64,000 nt of DNA from Luteimicrobium sp049844995 (lineage in GTDB: Bacteria > Actinomycetota > Actinomycetes > Actinomycetales > Cellulomonadaceae): NCBI RefSeq assembly GCF_049844995.1, contig NZ_JBNCMC010000003.1, positions 620,001 to 684,000 on the forward strand, written 5' to 3'. A model generated the notes under the pieces. It did not search any database, was not told where the DNA came from, and worked only from the letters and a program-made list of their open reading frames with translations. Numbering within the stretch: position 1 is the stretch's first letter; every line of letters starts with the position of its first letter. The translations under genes were made by a program, and so were the position numbers. Of this stretch, positions 1 to 8,591 are shown piece by piece.

Positions 1-635
1 CCGGCGGCCTTCGCCTTCGCAGCGTCGGCCTCGAGCTCGTCGAGCGTCTTCGGCGGGTCGATGCCGAGCTTCTTCAGCTTGTCGGCGTTGTAGTACAGGC
101 CGATCAGCGAGGTCCGGGCCATCGGCGTGGAGAACCAGGAGCCGGAGCCCATCGTCTTGAAGTCGGTCGTGAACTTGTTCTGGCGCGCGATCGTCGTCGG
201 CACCGACGAGTTCCACCCGTACGCCTTGGCGTACGGGTCCAGGTTGAGGACGAGGCCGCCCTTGGCCAGGGTCCCGAGCGACTGCCAGCCGTTGTTCGCG
301 GTCGCGATGTCCGGGCCGTCGTCGTCCTGGAGCTGGAGGTTGAGCGTCGAGTTGAGCTGGCCCCAGTCCTCCGTGGTCCGCTTGATGGTGACGTTCGGGT
401 ACTTCTTCTCGAAGTCTGCGACCGCCTTGTCGATCCACTTGCCCTCGGCCGAGCCCCAGAAGTCGGTGAGCTTGAGCGTCACCTTGCCGGCTCCGGCGAC
501 GTCGGTCGACACGGCGCTCGGCTCGTCGTCGGTCTTGCTGCCGCCGCCTCCCGGCGCGCACGCGGCCATGGTCAGAGCGAGGCCCGCGGCGACCGCGGCG
601 GTCGTCGCCACCCGTGCCCGAAGTACGTTCATCAT
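1..635 (-). CDS. Sugar-type ABC transporter substrate-binding lipoprotein, partial
   Basis: Reading leftwards from the ATG at 635 (a second in-frame ATG is at 632) gives about 211 residues before the gene leaves the window. Residues 1-26 are a lipoprotein signal: Arg-containing N-terminus, Ala-rich core and lipobox ending MAAC with the lipidated Cys at about 26, then a Gly-rich linker. The following segment (KVTLKLTDFWGS, then KKYPNVTIKR, then DIATANNGW) matches the start of family 1 solute-binding proteins, which deliver sugars to an ABC importer at the outer face of the membrane. The permease genes would lie to the left. The gene is divergent from a GntR regulator at 793, which probably controls it. 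The substrate cannot be told from the part visible. Confidence 0.85.
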   Translation of the reverse strand, partial: MMNVLRARVATTAAVAAGLALTMAACAPGGGGSKTDDEPSAVSTDVAGAGKVTLKLTDFWGSAEGKWIDKAVADFEKKYPNVTIKRTTEDWGQLNSTLNLQLQDDDGPDIATANNGWQSLGTLAKGGLVLNLDPYAKAYGWNSSVPTTIARQNKFTTDFKTMGSGSWFSTPMARTSLIGLYYNADKLKKLGIDPPKTLDELEADAAKAKAA

Positions 636-721
636 CACTCCGTTGTGTCCGGGGCCGTGTCCGGTGCGCCGGCCGGCGCGTCCTGTCGTGGCCCGATGTC
701 GGGACCCTAGACGACGGTGAG

Positions 722-766
722 CCAGTTAGTCCAGTTGCAACCAGTTGGGTTAACTGGTCGAACCAG
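722..766. promoter_or_regulatory. Operator cluster between the sugar transporter and GntR genes
   Basis: The hexamer CCAGTT occurs at 722, 731 and 741, and an inverted repeat ACCAGTT-GGGTT-AACTGGT occupies 740-758, followed by AACCAG at 761-766. An array of half-sites around one palindrome in a 157-bp divergent intergenic region is what a dimeric GntR-family repressor would bind. The assignment to the adjacent regulator is inference. Confidence 0.6.
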
Positions 767-780
767 GACGGCAAGACTGG

Positions 781-786
781 TATGTT
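781..786 (+). promoter_or_regulatory. -10 box of a leaderless GntR transcript
   Basis: TATGTT fits the actinobacterial TANNNT -10 pattern. It ends 6 nt before the GTG start at 793, so transcription would begin at or next to the start codon. No Shine-Dalgarno sequence lies in between, which supports a leaderless mRNA. The operator array sits directly upstream, placed to block RNA polymerase. Confidence 0.5.
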
Positions 787-792
787 GCCCCC

Positions 793-1512
793 GTGACCAG
801 TTCGAGCGCCGCGACGCAGGCCTACGACCAGCTCACCCACGACCTGACGGTGGGCCGCTACGCCGCCGGCTCGCGGCTCCCGGGCGAGCGTGACCTCGCC
901 GCTGCGCTGGGCGTCAGCCGTGCCACCCTGCGGGTCGCGCTCGGACGCCTCGAGTCCGAGGGCACCCTCCAGCGTTCGGCGCAGCGCGGGTGGTTCGTGC
1001 CGCGCGAGATGATCGGCGAGCCGCCGAGCACGCTCCAGTCGTTCACCGAGATGGCGCGTGCCCGAGGATTGCGTCCCACCGCGCGCGTCCTGCGGCACGA
1101 GACGCGCCCGGCCACGATGGACGAGGCGGAGAAGCTGCGGATCGCGCCGTCGGCGCCCGTGCTCGAGATCGACCGCCTGCGTGGGATGGACGGCACGCCC
1201 GTGTGCTTCGACGTCGTGGTGCTGTCGGAGCAGCGGGCCGCGGCCCTGGCGGACGCCGACCTCACGGACGCCTCGCTGTACGACGAGCTGCGCGAGCGCT
1301 GCGGCCTCGAGATCCATCGCAGCGCGTACACCCTCATGGCGGACGTGGCCGACGCCGAGCTGGCGCGCCTCCTGGGCACGGCCGTCGGGGCCCCGGTCCT
1401 CGTGGGCGACGAGGTCGCTTACACGGCCGACGGCGCGCCCGTCCTCGTCGGGACGAACACGTACCGCGGCGACGCCTACCGCTTCGAGGCGGACCTCTAC
1501 CGCCGGGCCTGA
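793..1512 (+). CDS. GntR-family transcriptional regulator with UTRA domain
   Basis: The 239-residue protein has an N-terminal winged helix-turn-helix (about residues 8-72, with LPGERDLAAALGVSRATLR and a wing ending GWFV) and a C-terminal UTRA ligand-binding domain (about 85-235), the HutC/PhnF/NagR architecture. Such proteins are usually repressors released by a small sugar or amino-sugar ligand. It starts with GTG at 793, chosen because a -10 box lies just upstream and the HTH begins shortly after. It is divergent from a sugar-binding lipoprotein gene, with a palindromic operator between them, so local control of that transporter plus autoregulation is the simplest reading. The ligand is unknown. 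Confidence 0.88.
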   Translation: MTSSSAATQAYDQLTHDLTVGRYAAGSRLPGERDLAAALGVSRATLRVALGRLESEGTLQRSAQRGWFVPREMIGEPPSTLQSFTEMARARGLRPTARVLRHETRPATMDEAEKLRIAPSAPVLEIDRLRGMDGTPVCFDVVVLSEQRAAALADADLTDASLYDELRERCGLEIHRSAYTLMADVADAELARLLGTAVGAPVLVGDEVAYTADGAPVLVGTNTYRGDAYRFEADLYRRA

Positions 1513-1539
1513 CGCGCGCCGAGGCTCTGCGTGGGCTGA

Positions 1540-1561
1540 GCATCCACCGATCGGTGGATGC
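1540..1561. promoter_or_regulatory. 22-bp perfect palindrome upstream of the exporter/two-component operon
   Basis: The inner 20 bp CATCCACCGATCGGTGGATG is a perfect palindrome and is extended by one G-C pair on each side. It lies 28 bp after the GntR gene and about 95 bp before the ABC ATPase start at 1657. A perfect uninterrupted dyad without a loop suits a DNA-binding dimer better than a terminator. The NarL-type response regulator encoded at the end of the following operon is the obvious candidate ligand. Confidence 0.55.
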
Positions 1562-1656
1562 CCGTACCCGCCGGACGGCTCGCCGCTGCACCCCGGCGGC
1601 CGATACCGCCTGACCTGCGCCGACGCGAGGCTGGTTGGGACCGAGAGGAACCCACC

Positions 1657-2592
1657 ATGAACGCCAGCCGGCCGGTGATCGAGATCGACCACCTGAGCAA
1701 GTCCTACGGCGCCAAGCACGCCGTCGTCGACGTGAGCCTGTCCGTCGAGGACGGGGAGATCTTCGGCATCCTCGGGCCCAACGGGTCGGGCAAGACCACG
1801 ACCGTCGAGTGCGTGTCGGGCCTGCGGCGCCGGGACGGCGGGTCGGTCCGCGTCCTCGGCGCGGACCCGCAGACGCACCGCGACGCCGTCCGCGCGCAGG
1901 TCGGCGTGCAGCTCCAGGAGGCCGAGCTGCCGGCCAAGCTGACGGTCCGCGAGGCGCTCGCGCTCTACGCGTCGTTCTACCCGGACCCCGCCGACTGGCG
2001 TGAGCTCGTCGACGTGCTGGGCCTCGGGCCCAGCCTGGGCACGCGGTTCGGCAAGCTGTCGGGCGGCCAGCAGCAGCGGCTCTCGATCGCGCTCGCTCTC
2101 GTCGGCAACCCGAGGATCGCGATCCTGGACGAGCTGACCACCGGCCTCGACCCTGCCGCGCGCCGCGAGACGTGGGACCTCATCGAGAGGGTCCGCGACC
2201 GCGGCGTCACCGTCGTCCTGGTCACGCACTTCATGCAGGAGGCGGAGCGCCTGTGCGACCGCCTCGCCGTGATCGACGCCGGCCAGGTGGTGGCGATCGA
2301 CACCCCCGGAGGCCTCGTCGAGCGCCTCGACACCCGACAGGAGCTGCGGTTCCGCCCGTCCCGCCCGTTCGACGACGCCCTCCTCACCGACCTCGACGCG
2401 GTCGACGAGCTGGCCCGCCGGGGCACCGAGGTGCACGTGAGCGGGACCGGCGACGTGCTCGGTGCCGTCGTCACCGCCCTCGCCCGCGAGGGCGTCGTCG
2501 CCGAGGGGCTGCGCGTCCAGCAGCCCAGCCTCGACGACGCGTTCCTCGCCATGGTCGGACACCAGTCCCAGCGCATCCAGGAGCAGTCATGA
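1657..2592 (+). CDS. ABC exporter ATP-binding protein (DrrA-like)
   Basis: The 311-residue ATPase has Walker A GPNGSGKTT (40-48), signature LSGGQQQR (134-141), Walker B IAILDE (154-159), a D-loop and a switch His in VTHF. About 90 further residues follow, as in the DrrA/CcmA type of drug and lipid exporters. An upstream in-frame ATG at 1558 is rejected because it gives a non-homologous extension; the ATG at 1657 has GAGAGGA about 10 nt before it. The stop overlaps the ATG of the permease (ATGA at 2589), so the two subunits are translationally coupled. It energises export by the neighbouring ABC-2 permease; the substrate is unknown, and the linked two-component system suggests induction by membrane or drug stress. 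Confidence 0.9.
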   Translation: MNASRPVIEIDHLSKSYGAKHAVVDVSLSVEDGEIFGILGPNGSGKTTTVECVSGLRRRDGGSVRVLGADPQTHRDAVRAQVGVQLQEAELPAKLTVREALALYASFYPDPADWRELVDVLGLGPSLGTRFGKLSGGQQQRLSIALALVGNPRIAILDELTTGLDPAARRETWDLIERVRDRGVTVVLVTHFMQEAERLCDRLAVIDAGQVVAIDTPGGLVERLDTRQELRFRPSRPFDDALLTDLDAVDELARRGTEVHVSGTGDVLGAVVTALAREGVVAEGLRVQQPSLDDAFLAMVGHQSQRIQEQS

Positions 2593-3374
2593 CCACCGCA
2601 ACTCTCGCGCCGCGCGTCGGCGCCGCGCCCGCCGGGCGCGTGTTCCGCAACCTCCTGCGCAGCGAGGCGGTCCTCGCCTGGCGCGCGGGTGCCGCTGTGT
2701 TCTGGTCGGCCTTCCTGCCGGTCGCCGGCCTCGTCGTCATCGGCTCGATCTCAGGCACCCGCACACCCCAGGACGGGCTCGGCGGCCGGAGCGTCCTCGA
2801 CACCTACCTGCCGATCCTCATGATGTTCTCCCTGACGATCAGCGTCGTGACGCTCATGCCCCCGACGCTCGCGAGCTACCGCGAGAAGGGGATCCTGCGC
2901 CGCCTGTCAACGACGCCCGTCTCGCCGTCCCGCCTCCTCGGAGCGCAGGCCACCATCTACGCGGGGCTCGGCGTCGTCGTCTCCGTGGTGCTGCTCGTCG
3001 TGGCCGTCGCCGCGTACGACGTCAACCTGCCCGACCAGCTCGCGGGCTTCGTCGTCGCGCTCGTGCTGGTGGGGGCCGCGACGACGGGCGTCGGCCTGGT
3101 CGTGGCCGCCCTCGCCCCCAGCGCTCGGGTCGCGGGCGCGCTGTCGACGCTCCTGTTCTTCCCCCTGATGTTCTTCGCGGGCCTGTGGGTCCCGCGGGCC
3201 TCGATGCCGTCCGGCCTGCGGGCCGTGAGCGACTGGACGCCGCTCGGCGCTGGGGTCCGCGCGATCCAGGCGACCGTCGACGGCCGCTGGCCGCCGGCGT
3301 CGAGCCTCCTGGTCCTGGCAGGCTGGAGCGTCGTGTGCGGCGTGGTCGCGGCTCGCACGTTCCGCTGGGAGTGA
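2589..3374 (+). CDS. ABC-2 type exporter permease (DrrB-like)
   Basis: This 261-residue membrane protein has six likely transmembrane segments: near 30-55, 70-95, 110-140 (VVVSVVLLVVAVAA), 145-170, 175-195 (LSTLLFFPLMFFAGLWVP) and the C-terminal 235-255. That is the usual topology of ABC-2 permeases. The YREKGILRRLSTTPVSP loop is the characteristic coupling segment of DrrB-like proteins. The ATG overlaps the stop codon of the ATPase gene. It forms the membrane half of the exporter with the product of 1657-2592 and precedes the sensor kinase by 13 nt in one operon. Confidence 0.88.
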   Translation: MTTATLAPRVGAAPAGRVFRNLLRSEAVLAWRAGAAVFWSAFLPVAGLVVIGSISGTRTPQDGLGGRSVLDTYLPILMMFSLTISVVTLMPPTLASYREKGILRRLSTTPVSPSRLLGAQATIYAGLGVVVSVVLLVVAVAAYDVNLPDQLAGFVVALVLVGAATTGVGLVVAALAPSARVAGALSTLLFFPLMFFAGLWVPRASMPSGLRAVSDWTPLGAGVRAIQATVDGRWPPASSLLVLAGWSVVCGVVAARTFRWE

Positions 3375-3387
3375 CACCATCGTCCTC

Positions 3388-4698
3388 GTGAGCAGCACCG
3401 ACGACCGCGTGGTGGCGCTGGCCACCGAGGACCGGTGGTGGTCGCGCATGGACCGCGTCGGTCGCCGCCTCCTGCTGCCGGCCCTCGCGGTCTCGGCGGT
3501 GCTCGCCGTCCTCTCGGAGCAGTCCGGGTACGGGACGCCGGGCAGGCTGCAGGCGGCGCTGGCGCTCACCGCGCTGGCCGCGGTGTGGGTGGCGCTGTTC
3601 CCGGCGCGGCCGCGGCGCTACGGCACGGCCGGCGACGTCGCGATCTTCACGGTTCACGTCGCGCTGAGCGCCGTGCTCGTGGGCCTCAACCCGTGGTTCG
3701 CGATCTTCGCCTGGACGGGCTTCGTGATCGCGGACGAGCGGGTGCCGCGCCGGGCGCTGCCCTGGGCCGTGGTCCCGGTCGCGCTCGTGCTCGCCGCGTC
3801 CCAGACGGGCGGCTTCCCGAGCAGCCCCGGGGGGTGCGTCGTCTGGGTCATCGTCGCCGCGGTGAACTACGGCATCGCCATGGCGCTCTACGTGAACATC
3901 GAGCGCGGCGTCCAGCGCAACGTCGAGCTCGCCCGGACGAACATCCGCCTCGAGGCCGTGATCGCGGAGAACGCCGGCCTGCATGCGCAGCTCGTCGTCC
4001 AGGCGCGCGAGGCCGGCGTCCAGGACGAGCGGCAGCGGCTCGCGGGCGAGATCCACGACACCCTCGCCCAGGGGCTCGCCGGCATCGTCACCCAGCTCGA
4101 GGCCGCGGACGGCGCCACCGACGACACCGTGCGCAGCGCCCACCTCGACCGGGCCCGCGCGCTCGCCCGCGAGAGCCTGACCGAGGCCCGCCGGTCCGTC
4201 CGCGCGCTGCGGCCAGAGCAGCTCGAGCGTGCCACCCTCGGCGAGGCGCTCGCGGAGCACGCCGTCGAGTGGACGCGGGTCTCGGGTGTCCCGGTGCAGG
4301 TCGAGATCACGGGCGCCGTCCTGCCCCTGCCCGACGACGTCGGGTCGGCGCTGTTCCGCGTGGCGCAGGAGGCGCTGACGAACGTCGCGAAGCACGCGGA
4401 CGCGTCCCGGGTCGGGGTGACGCTCACGTACCTGTCCGACGTCGTCGTGCTGGACGTCCGCGACGACGGCGTGGGGTTCGACCCCGCGGCGCGTCCGTCG
4501 GTGCACGACGGCGCGGCGCCGCCTGCGGAGGCCTCCGAGGGCTACGGTCTCGTCGGGATGATCGCGCGGCTCGCGCGCGTCGGGGGGTCCCTGACGATCG
4601 AGACGGCGCGCGGCGAGGGCGTCGCGCTCAGCGCGTCCGTCCCGGCCGGGACCGGCGCGCCCGGGCTCGAGACGCCCGAGGGAGGGACGGCACGATGA
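3388..4698 (+). CDS. Two-component sensor histidine kinase (HisKA_3/NarL class)
   Basis: The 436-residue protein starts with GTG. It has an N-terminal membrane part with about five hydrophobic helices (28-165), a coiled linker, a HisKA_3 dimerisation domain with the phospho-acceptor His223 in AGEIHDTLAQGL, and a HATPase_c domain with N-box EALTNVAKHA, G-box DDGVGFD and GYGLVGM. This is the DesK-like layout, in which the membrane helices themselves sense the signal because there is no extracellular sensor domain. The stop overlaps the response regulator start (ATGA at 4695). Placement in an exporter operon suggests it senses an envelope-active compound or membrane state and induces the pump. 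Confidence 0.9.
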   Translation: MSSTDDRVVALATEDRWWSRMDRVGRRLLLPALAVSAVLAVLSEQSGYGTPGRLQAALALTALAAVWVALFPARPRRYGTAGDVAIFTVHVALSAVLVGLNPWFAIFAWTGFVIADERVPRRALPWAVVPVALVLAASQTGGFPSSPGGCVVWVIVAAVNYGIAMALYVNIERGVQRNVELARTNIRLEAVIAENAGLHAQLVVQAREAGVQDERQRLAGEIHDTLAQGLAGIVTQLEAADGATDDTVRSAHLDRARALARESLTEARRSVRALRPEQLERATLGEALAEHAVEWTRVSGVPVQVEITGAVLPLPDDVGSALFRVAQEALTNVAKHADASRVGVTLTYLSDVVVLDVRDDGVGFDPAARPSVHDGAAPPAEASEGYGLVGMIARLARVGGSLTIETARGEGVALSASVPAGTGAPGLETPEGGTAR

Positions 4699-5357
4699 CC
4701 GCACCCACGCCCGGAGCGTCCGTACGGGTGCTCCTGGTCGACGATCACCCGGTCGTCCGCGACGGCCTGCGCGGGGTGCTCGACAGCGCATCCGGCGTCG
4801 ACGTCGTCGGCGAGGCGGGGGACGGCACGGAGGCGCTCGCGCGGCTGACGGTGCTCGTCGAGGATCCCGGCGTCGACCTCGTGCTCATGGACCTGCGGAT
4901 GCCGCGGATGGGCGGGGTCGAGGCGATCGGGCAGGTCCGGGAGAGGTTCCCGACCGTGCGCGTCCTCGTGCTCACCACCTACGACGCCGACCGCGACGTC
5001 CTGCCCGCGATCGAGGCCGGCGCCACCGGGTACCTGCTCAAGGACTCGCCGCGGGACGTCCTCGTCGACGGCGTGCGCGCCGCCGCTGCGGGTCGGCCGG
5101 TGCTGGCGCCGTCGGTCGCGGGGAAGCTCATGGGGCTGGTCGGGGCGCCGGCCGCCGACGAGCCCGTCCTCAGCCCGCGCGAGCTCGAGGTGCTGCGGCT
5201 GGTCGCGTCCGGCGCGACGAACCGCTCCGCTGCGCGGCAGCTCTTCATCAGCGAGGCGACCGTGAAGACGCACCTGCTCCACCTGTACGAGAAGCTCGGT
5301 GTTCGGGACCGCGCTGCCGCCGTGGCCGTCGCCTACGAGCGCCGGCTGCTCGGCTGA
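4695..5357 (+). CDS. NarL/LuxR-family response regulator
   Basis: The 220-residue protein has a receiver domain (10-130) with acidic pair DD16-17, phospho-acceptor Asp66 in LVLMDLRMP, a conserved Thr (LTTYD) and Lys (LLKDSP). A LuxR-type HTH (about 158-218) with LSPRELEVLRLVASG and EATVKTHLLHLYEKLG follows. It is the partner of the preceding kinase and is coupled to it by a 4-nt overlap. The likely target is the operon's own promoter, where a 22-bp perfect palindrome sits at 1540-1561. It is the last gene of the operon and is followed by a strong hairpin. Confidence 0.92.
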   Translation: MTAPTPGASVRVLLVDDHPVVRDGLRGVLDSASGVDVVGEAGDGTEALARLTVLVEDPGVDLVLMDLRMPRMGGVEAIGQVRERFPTVRVLVLTTYDADRDVLPAIEAGATGYLLKDSPRDVLVDGVRAAAAGRPVLAPSVAGKLMGLVGAPAADEPVLSPRELEVLRLVASGATNRSAARQLFISEATVKTHLLHLYEKLGVRDRAAAVAVAYERRLLG

Positions 5358-5402
5358 GGCCGGCGCTCCGCCTCGGGCCCGCCGAACACGCGATCCGCGC
5401 CC

Positions 5403-5462
5403 GCCGACGACGGGCTCCGGGTCCGTCCGGTCGACCGGACGGACCCGGAGCCCGTGTTCGGC
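5403..5462. terminator. 60-bp hairpin element, copy A (bidirectional terminator position)
   Basis: This element lies between the convergent response regulator (+) and malate synthase (-) genes. It consists of GCCGA, two unpaired bases, a 21-nt arm beginning ACGGGCTCCG (5410-5430), the loop TCGA, the perfect complementary arm (5435-5455), two unpaired bases and TCGGC. All 21 bp of the stem pair. There is no U-tract. The same 60-bp layout recurs at 21050, 29311 and 32175. A partial half-copy (GCCGAACACG) precedes it at 5381. Confidence 0.75.
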
Positions 5463-5477
5463 AGGGAGGGGCGGGGA

Positions 5478-7163
5478 TCAGGCGAGGTACTGGTTGTAGG
5501 CCGGGATCGTGAGGAACGTGGGGTAGTCCTCCTCGAGCGCGACGTGCCGGAACACGGCCACCGCGTCGTCGACCCGGTTTCCCTCCGGCCGCGGCAGGTC
5601 GTCCGCGACCTCGGCGATCAGCGCCTCGACCCGTTCGCGCGTGATCGGCACCCCCGTCTCCGTGACCGTCCGGCACCGCACCCACTGCCAGATCTGGGAC
5701 CGCGAGATCTCCGCGGTCGCGGCGTCCTCCATGAGGTGGTCGATCGCGGCGGCGCCGACGCCCCGGAGCCACGACTCGAGGTACCGGATCCCGACGGACA
5801 CGTTCGCCCGCAGCCCCGCCGCGGTGACGCCCGTGGTGTCGTCGCCGGGCTGGGCGGACGCGACGTCGAGCAGGTCGGCGGCCTCCACGTGCACGTCGGG
5901 GCGCCGGCGGTCGAGCTGGTGCGGGCGGTCGCCGAGCACGGCCTCGAACTCGGCCCGCGCGACCGGGATGAGATCGGGGTGCGCGACCCACGTGCCGTCG
6001 AAGCCGTCGCCCGCCTCGCGGGCCTTGTCGTTGCTGACCTGCGCGAACGCCGTCTCGTTCACCTCGGGGTTGCGGCGGTCGGGGATGAAGGCGCTCATCC
6101 CGCCCATGGCGTGCGCGCCGCGGCGGTGGCACGTCGCGACCAGCAGCTCGGTGTACGCGCGCATGAAGGGCACCGTCATGGTCACGCGCGACCGGTCGGG
6201 GAGCACGTAGCGAGGCCCCCGCGTCCGGTAGCTCTTGATCATCGAGAACAGGTAGTCCCAGCGGCCCGCGTTGAGCCCCGCGCAGTGCTCGCGCAGCTCG
6301 TGGAGGATCTCCTCCATCTCGAACGCTGCGGGCAGCGTCTCGATCAGCACCGTCGCGCGGATCGTCCCCTGCTCGATCCCGGCCAGGTCCTGGGCCAGCA
6401 CGAACACGTCGTTCCACAGCCGCGCCTCGCGGTACCCCTCGAGCTTCGGCAGGTAGAGGTACGGCCCGCGGCCGCGCGCGACCAGCTCCGCGGCGTTGTG
6501 GAAGAAGTACAGCCCGAAGTCCACGAGGGACGCCGACGCCGGCTGCGGCCGCCCCGCGCGGTCCGTGTAGCGCAGGTGCTTCTCGGTCAGGTGCCAGCCG
6601 CGCGGCCGGAAGACGATCGTCGGCAGGCCCGTGAGGTCCTGGCCGCCGTCGCCCGCGGTCACCCGGTACCGCTTGCCGGGCTCGCCGTCGGGGCCTGCCG
6701 GCCCGGAGAACTCCAGCCGCCCGCGGATCGCGTCGCGCAGGGCCAGCTGCCCGCCGACGACGTTCCCCCACGTCGGGCTCGACGCGTCCTCCGCGTCGGC
6801 GAGCCAGCAGTCGGCGCCCGAGTTGAGGGCGTTGATCGTCATCTTCGGGTCCGTGGGTCCGGTGATCTCGACGAGCCGGCGCTCGAGCCCGGGGGCGCCC
6901 CGGTGCCCCGCGACCGTCCAGTCCAGGTCCTCGCGGACCGGCCGCGTCTCGGGCCGGAAGTCCGGGTCGATGCCGTCCGCGATCTGCCGACGACGGCGCT
7001 GGCGCTCCGTGAGCAGGTCGTGGCGGCGGGCGAGGAACGCGTCGTGGAGAGCCGCGACGAAGGCCAGCGCCTCGGGCGTGAGGATCTCGTCGTGGCGGGC
7101 GCCCGGCTCGCCGGTCGCGGTGAGCGTGCCGGTGCCGGTGGGGATCTCGGTCAGGGTGGTCAT
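5478..7163 (-). CDS. aceB: Malate synthase A
   Basis: The 561-residue protein matches malate synthase A throughout. It condenses glyoxylate with acetyl-CoA to malate, the second step of the glyoxylate shunt. Visible motifs are the metal/substrate segments KMTINALNSGADCWLADAED, the Arg-containing RPRGWHLTEKHL, and SAFIPDRRNPEVNE near the catalytic base; the C-terminal domain ends with FLTIPAYNQYLA. The ATG at 7163 is preceded by GAAGGAG at the right distance. The reading frame stays open for another 2 kb upstream, but that part has no homology and overlaps aceA in another frame, so it is rejected. It lies 35 bp downstream of isocitrate lyase and is co-transcribed with it, presumably under the RamB-like regulator at 8719. 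Confidence 0.95.
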   Translation of the reverse strand: MTTLTEIPTGTGTLTATGEPGARHDEILTPEALAFVAALHDAFLARRHDLLTERQRRRRQIADGIDPDFRPETRPVREDLDWTVAGHRGAPGLERRLVEITGPTDPKMTINALNSGADCWLADAEDASSPTWGNVVGGQLALRDAIRGRLEFSGPAGPDGEPGKRYRVTAGDGGQDLTGLPTIVFRPRGWHLTEKHLRYTDRAGRPQPASASLVDFGLYFFHNAAELVARGRGPYLYLPKLEGYREARLWNDVFVLAQDLAGIEQGTIRATVLIETLPAAFEMEEILHELREHCAGLNAGRWDYLFSMIKSYRTRGPRYVLPDRSRVTMTVPFMRAYTELLVATCHRRGAHAMGGMSAFIPDRRNPEVNETAFAQVSNDKAREAGDGFDGTWVAHPDLIPVARAEFEAVLGDRPHQLDRRRPDVHVEAADLLDVASAQPGDDTTGVTAAGLRANVSVGIRYLESWLRGVGAAAIDHLMEDAATAEISRSQIWQWVRCRTVTETGVPITRERVEALIAEVADDLPRPEGNRVDDAVAVFRHVALEEDYPTFLTIPAYNQYLA

Positions 7164-7198
7164 GTCAAGGCTCCTTCGAACGTGCCGTCGGCGAACGT

Positions 7199-8557
7199 TT
7201 AGTGGAACTGGGCGGTCTCGGTCGAGCCGGCCAGCGCGAGGGTGGCGCTGTCGGGGTTGAGGGCGGTGGCGACCCGGTCGAAGTAACCGGTGCCGACCTC
7301 CCGCTGGTGGCGGGTGGCCGTGTAGCCGTCGGCCTCGGCCGCGAGCTCGGCCTCCTGCAGGTCGACGTAGGCGCTCATGGCGCGCTCGTTGTAGTCGCGG
7401 GCGAGCTGGAACATCGAGTGGTTGAGGGCATGGAAGCCGGCCAGGGTGATGAACTGGAACTTGTAGCCCATCGCGGCGAGCTCGCGCTGGAAGCTCGCGA
7501 TCTCGTCGTCCGACAGGTGACGCTTCCAGTTGAACGACGGCGAGCAGTTGTACGCGAGCAGCTTGCCCGGGAACTCGGCGTGGACGGCCTCGGCGAACTT
7601 CCGGGCGAGCTGGAGGTCCGGCTCGCCGGACTCGACCCAGAGCAGGTCGGCGAACGGCGCGTACGCGAGGCCTCGTGCGATCACCGGCTCGATGCCGTTG
7701 CGCACCCGGTAGAAGCCCTCGGCCGTCCGCTCGCCGGTCGTGAACTCCCGGTCGCGCGGGTCGACGTCGCTCGTGAGCAGGTCCGCCGCCAGCGCGTCGG
7801 TGCGGGCCACGACGATCGACGGCACCCCGGCGACGTCGGCCGCGAACCTCGCCGCGTTGAGCGTCCGCACGTGCTGCTGCGCGGGGACCAGGACCTTGCC
7901 CCCGAGGTGGCCGCACTTCTTCTCGGACGCGAGCTGGTCCTCCCAGTGCACGCCCGCCGCGCCGGCCTCGATCATCTGGTGCATGAGCTCGTAGGCGTTG
8001 AGCGGGCCGCCGAACCCGGCCTCGGCGTCGGCGACGATCGGGGCCATCCAGTCGACGGGCGCGCCCTCGCCGCTCGGGTCCGTGGCCTCCACCTGCGCCG
8101 CGCGCAGCAGCGCGTTGTTGATGCGCCGGACGACGGCGGGCACCGAGTTCGCGGGGTAGAGCGACTGGTCGGGGTACGTCTGGCCGGACAGGTTCGCGTC
8201 GGCGGCGACCTGCCAGCCCGACAGGTAGATCGCCTTGAGCCCCGCGCGGACCTGCTGGACGGCCTGGTTCCCGGTGAGCGCGCCGAGCGCCGCGACCCAC
8301 TCGTTGCGGCCGCTGCGCTCCGAGGCGTGCAGCTCCTCCCACAGTCGCTCGGCGCCGCGTCGGGCGAGCGTGCGGTCCTCGCGCACGGGTCCGCGGACGG
8401 CGACGACGTCCTCGGCGGTGTACGTCCGCTCGACGCCGGCCCAGCGGGGGTCGGTCCTCCAGGTGCGCTCGAGCTCGGCGGCGCTCTCGCTCTGGTCGCC
8501 CGGGCGGGGCGTGGGGCGGGGCTCGGGGCGGCGGGTCACGATCGTCGGGGTGCTCAC
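7199..8557 (-). CDS. aceA: Isocitrate lyase
   Basis: The 452-residue protein splits isocitrate into succinate and glyoxylate, the entry step of the glyoxylate shunt used on acetate or fatty acids. The catalytic signature KKCGHLGGK carries the active-site Cys215. Other conserved stretches are ADAEAGFGGPLNAYELM, HWEDQLASEKKCGHLGG and AYNCSPSFNWKRH. The start is GTG at 8557, preceded by AGAGGAG; longer in-frame extensions have no family similarity. Length fits the bacterial enzyme. It is first in the aceA-aceB operon and divergent from the RamB-like regulator, with a 161-bp control region between them. Confidence 0.96.
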   Translation of the reverse strand: MSTPTIVTRRPEPRPTPRPGDQSESAAELERTWRTDPRWAGVERTYTAEDVVAVRGPVREDRTLARRGAERLWEELHASERSGRNEWVAALGALTGNQAVQQVRAGLKAIYLSGWQVAADANLSGQTYPDQSLYPANSVPAVVRRINNALLRAAQVEATDPSGEGAPVDWMAPIVADAEAGFGGPLNAYELMHQMIEAGAAGVHWEDQLASEKKCGHLGGKVLVPAQQHVRTLNAARFAADVAGVPSIVVARTDALAADLLTSDVDPRDREFTTGERTAEGFYRVRNGIEPVIARGLAYAPFADLLWVESGEPDLQLARKFAEAVHAEFPGKLLAYNCSPSFNWKRHLSDDEIASFQRELAAMGYKFQFITLAGFHALNHSMFQLARDYNERAMSAYVDLQEAELAAEADGYTATRHQREVGTGYFDRVATALNPDSATLALAGSTETAQFH

Positions 8558-8591
8558 GGTGGTCTCCTCTGGCTGATCCTCGGTCCGGGCC

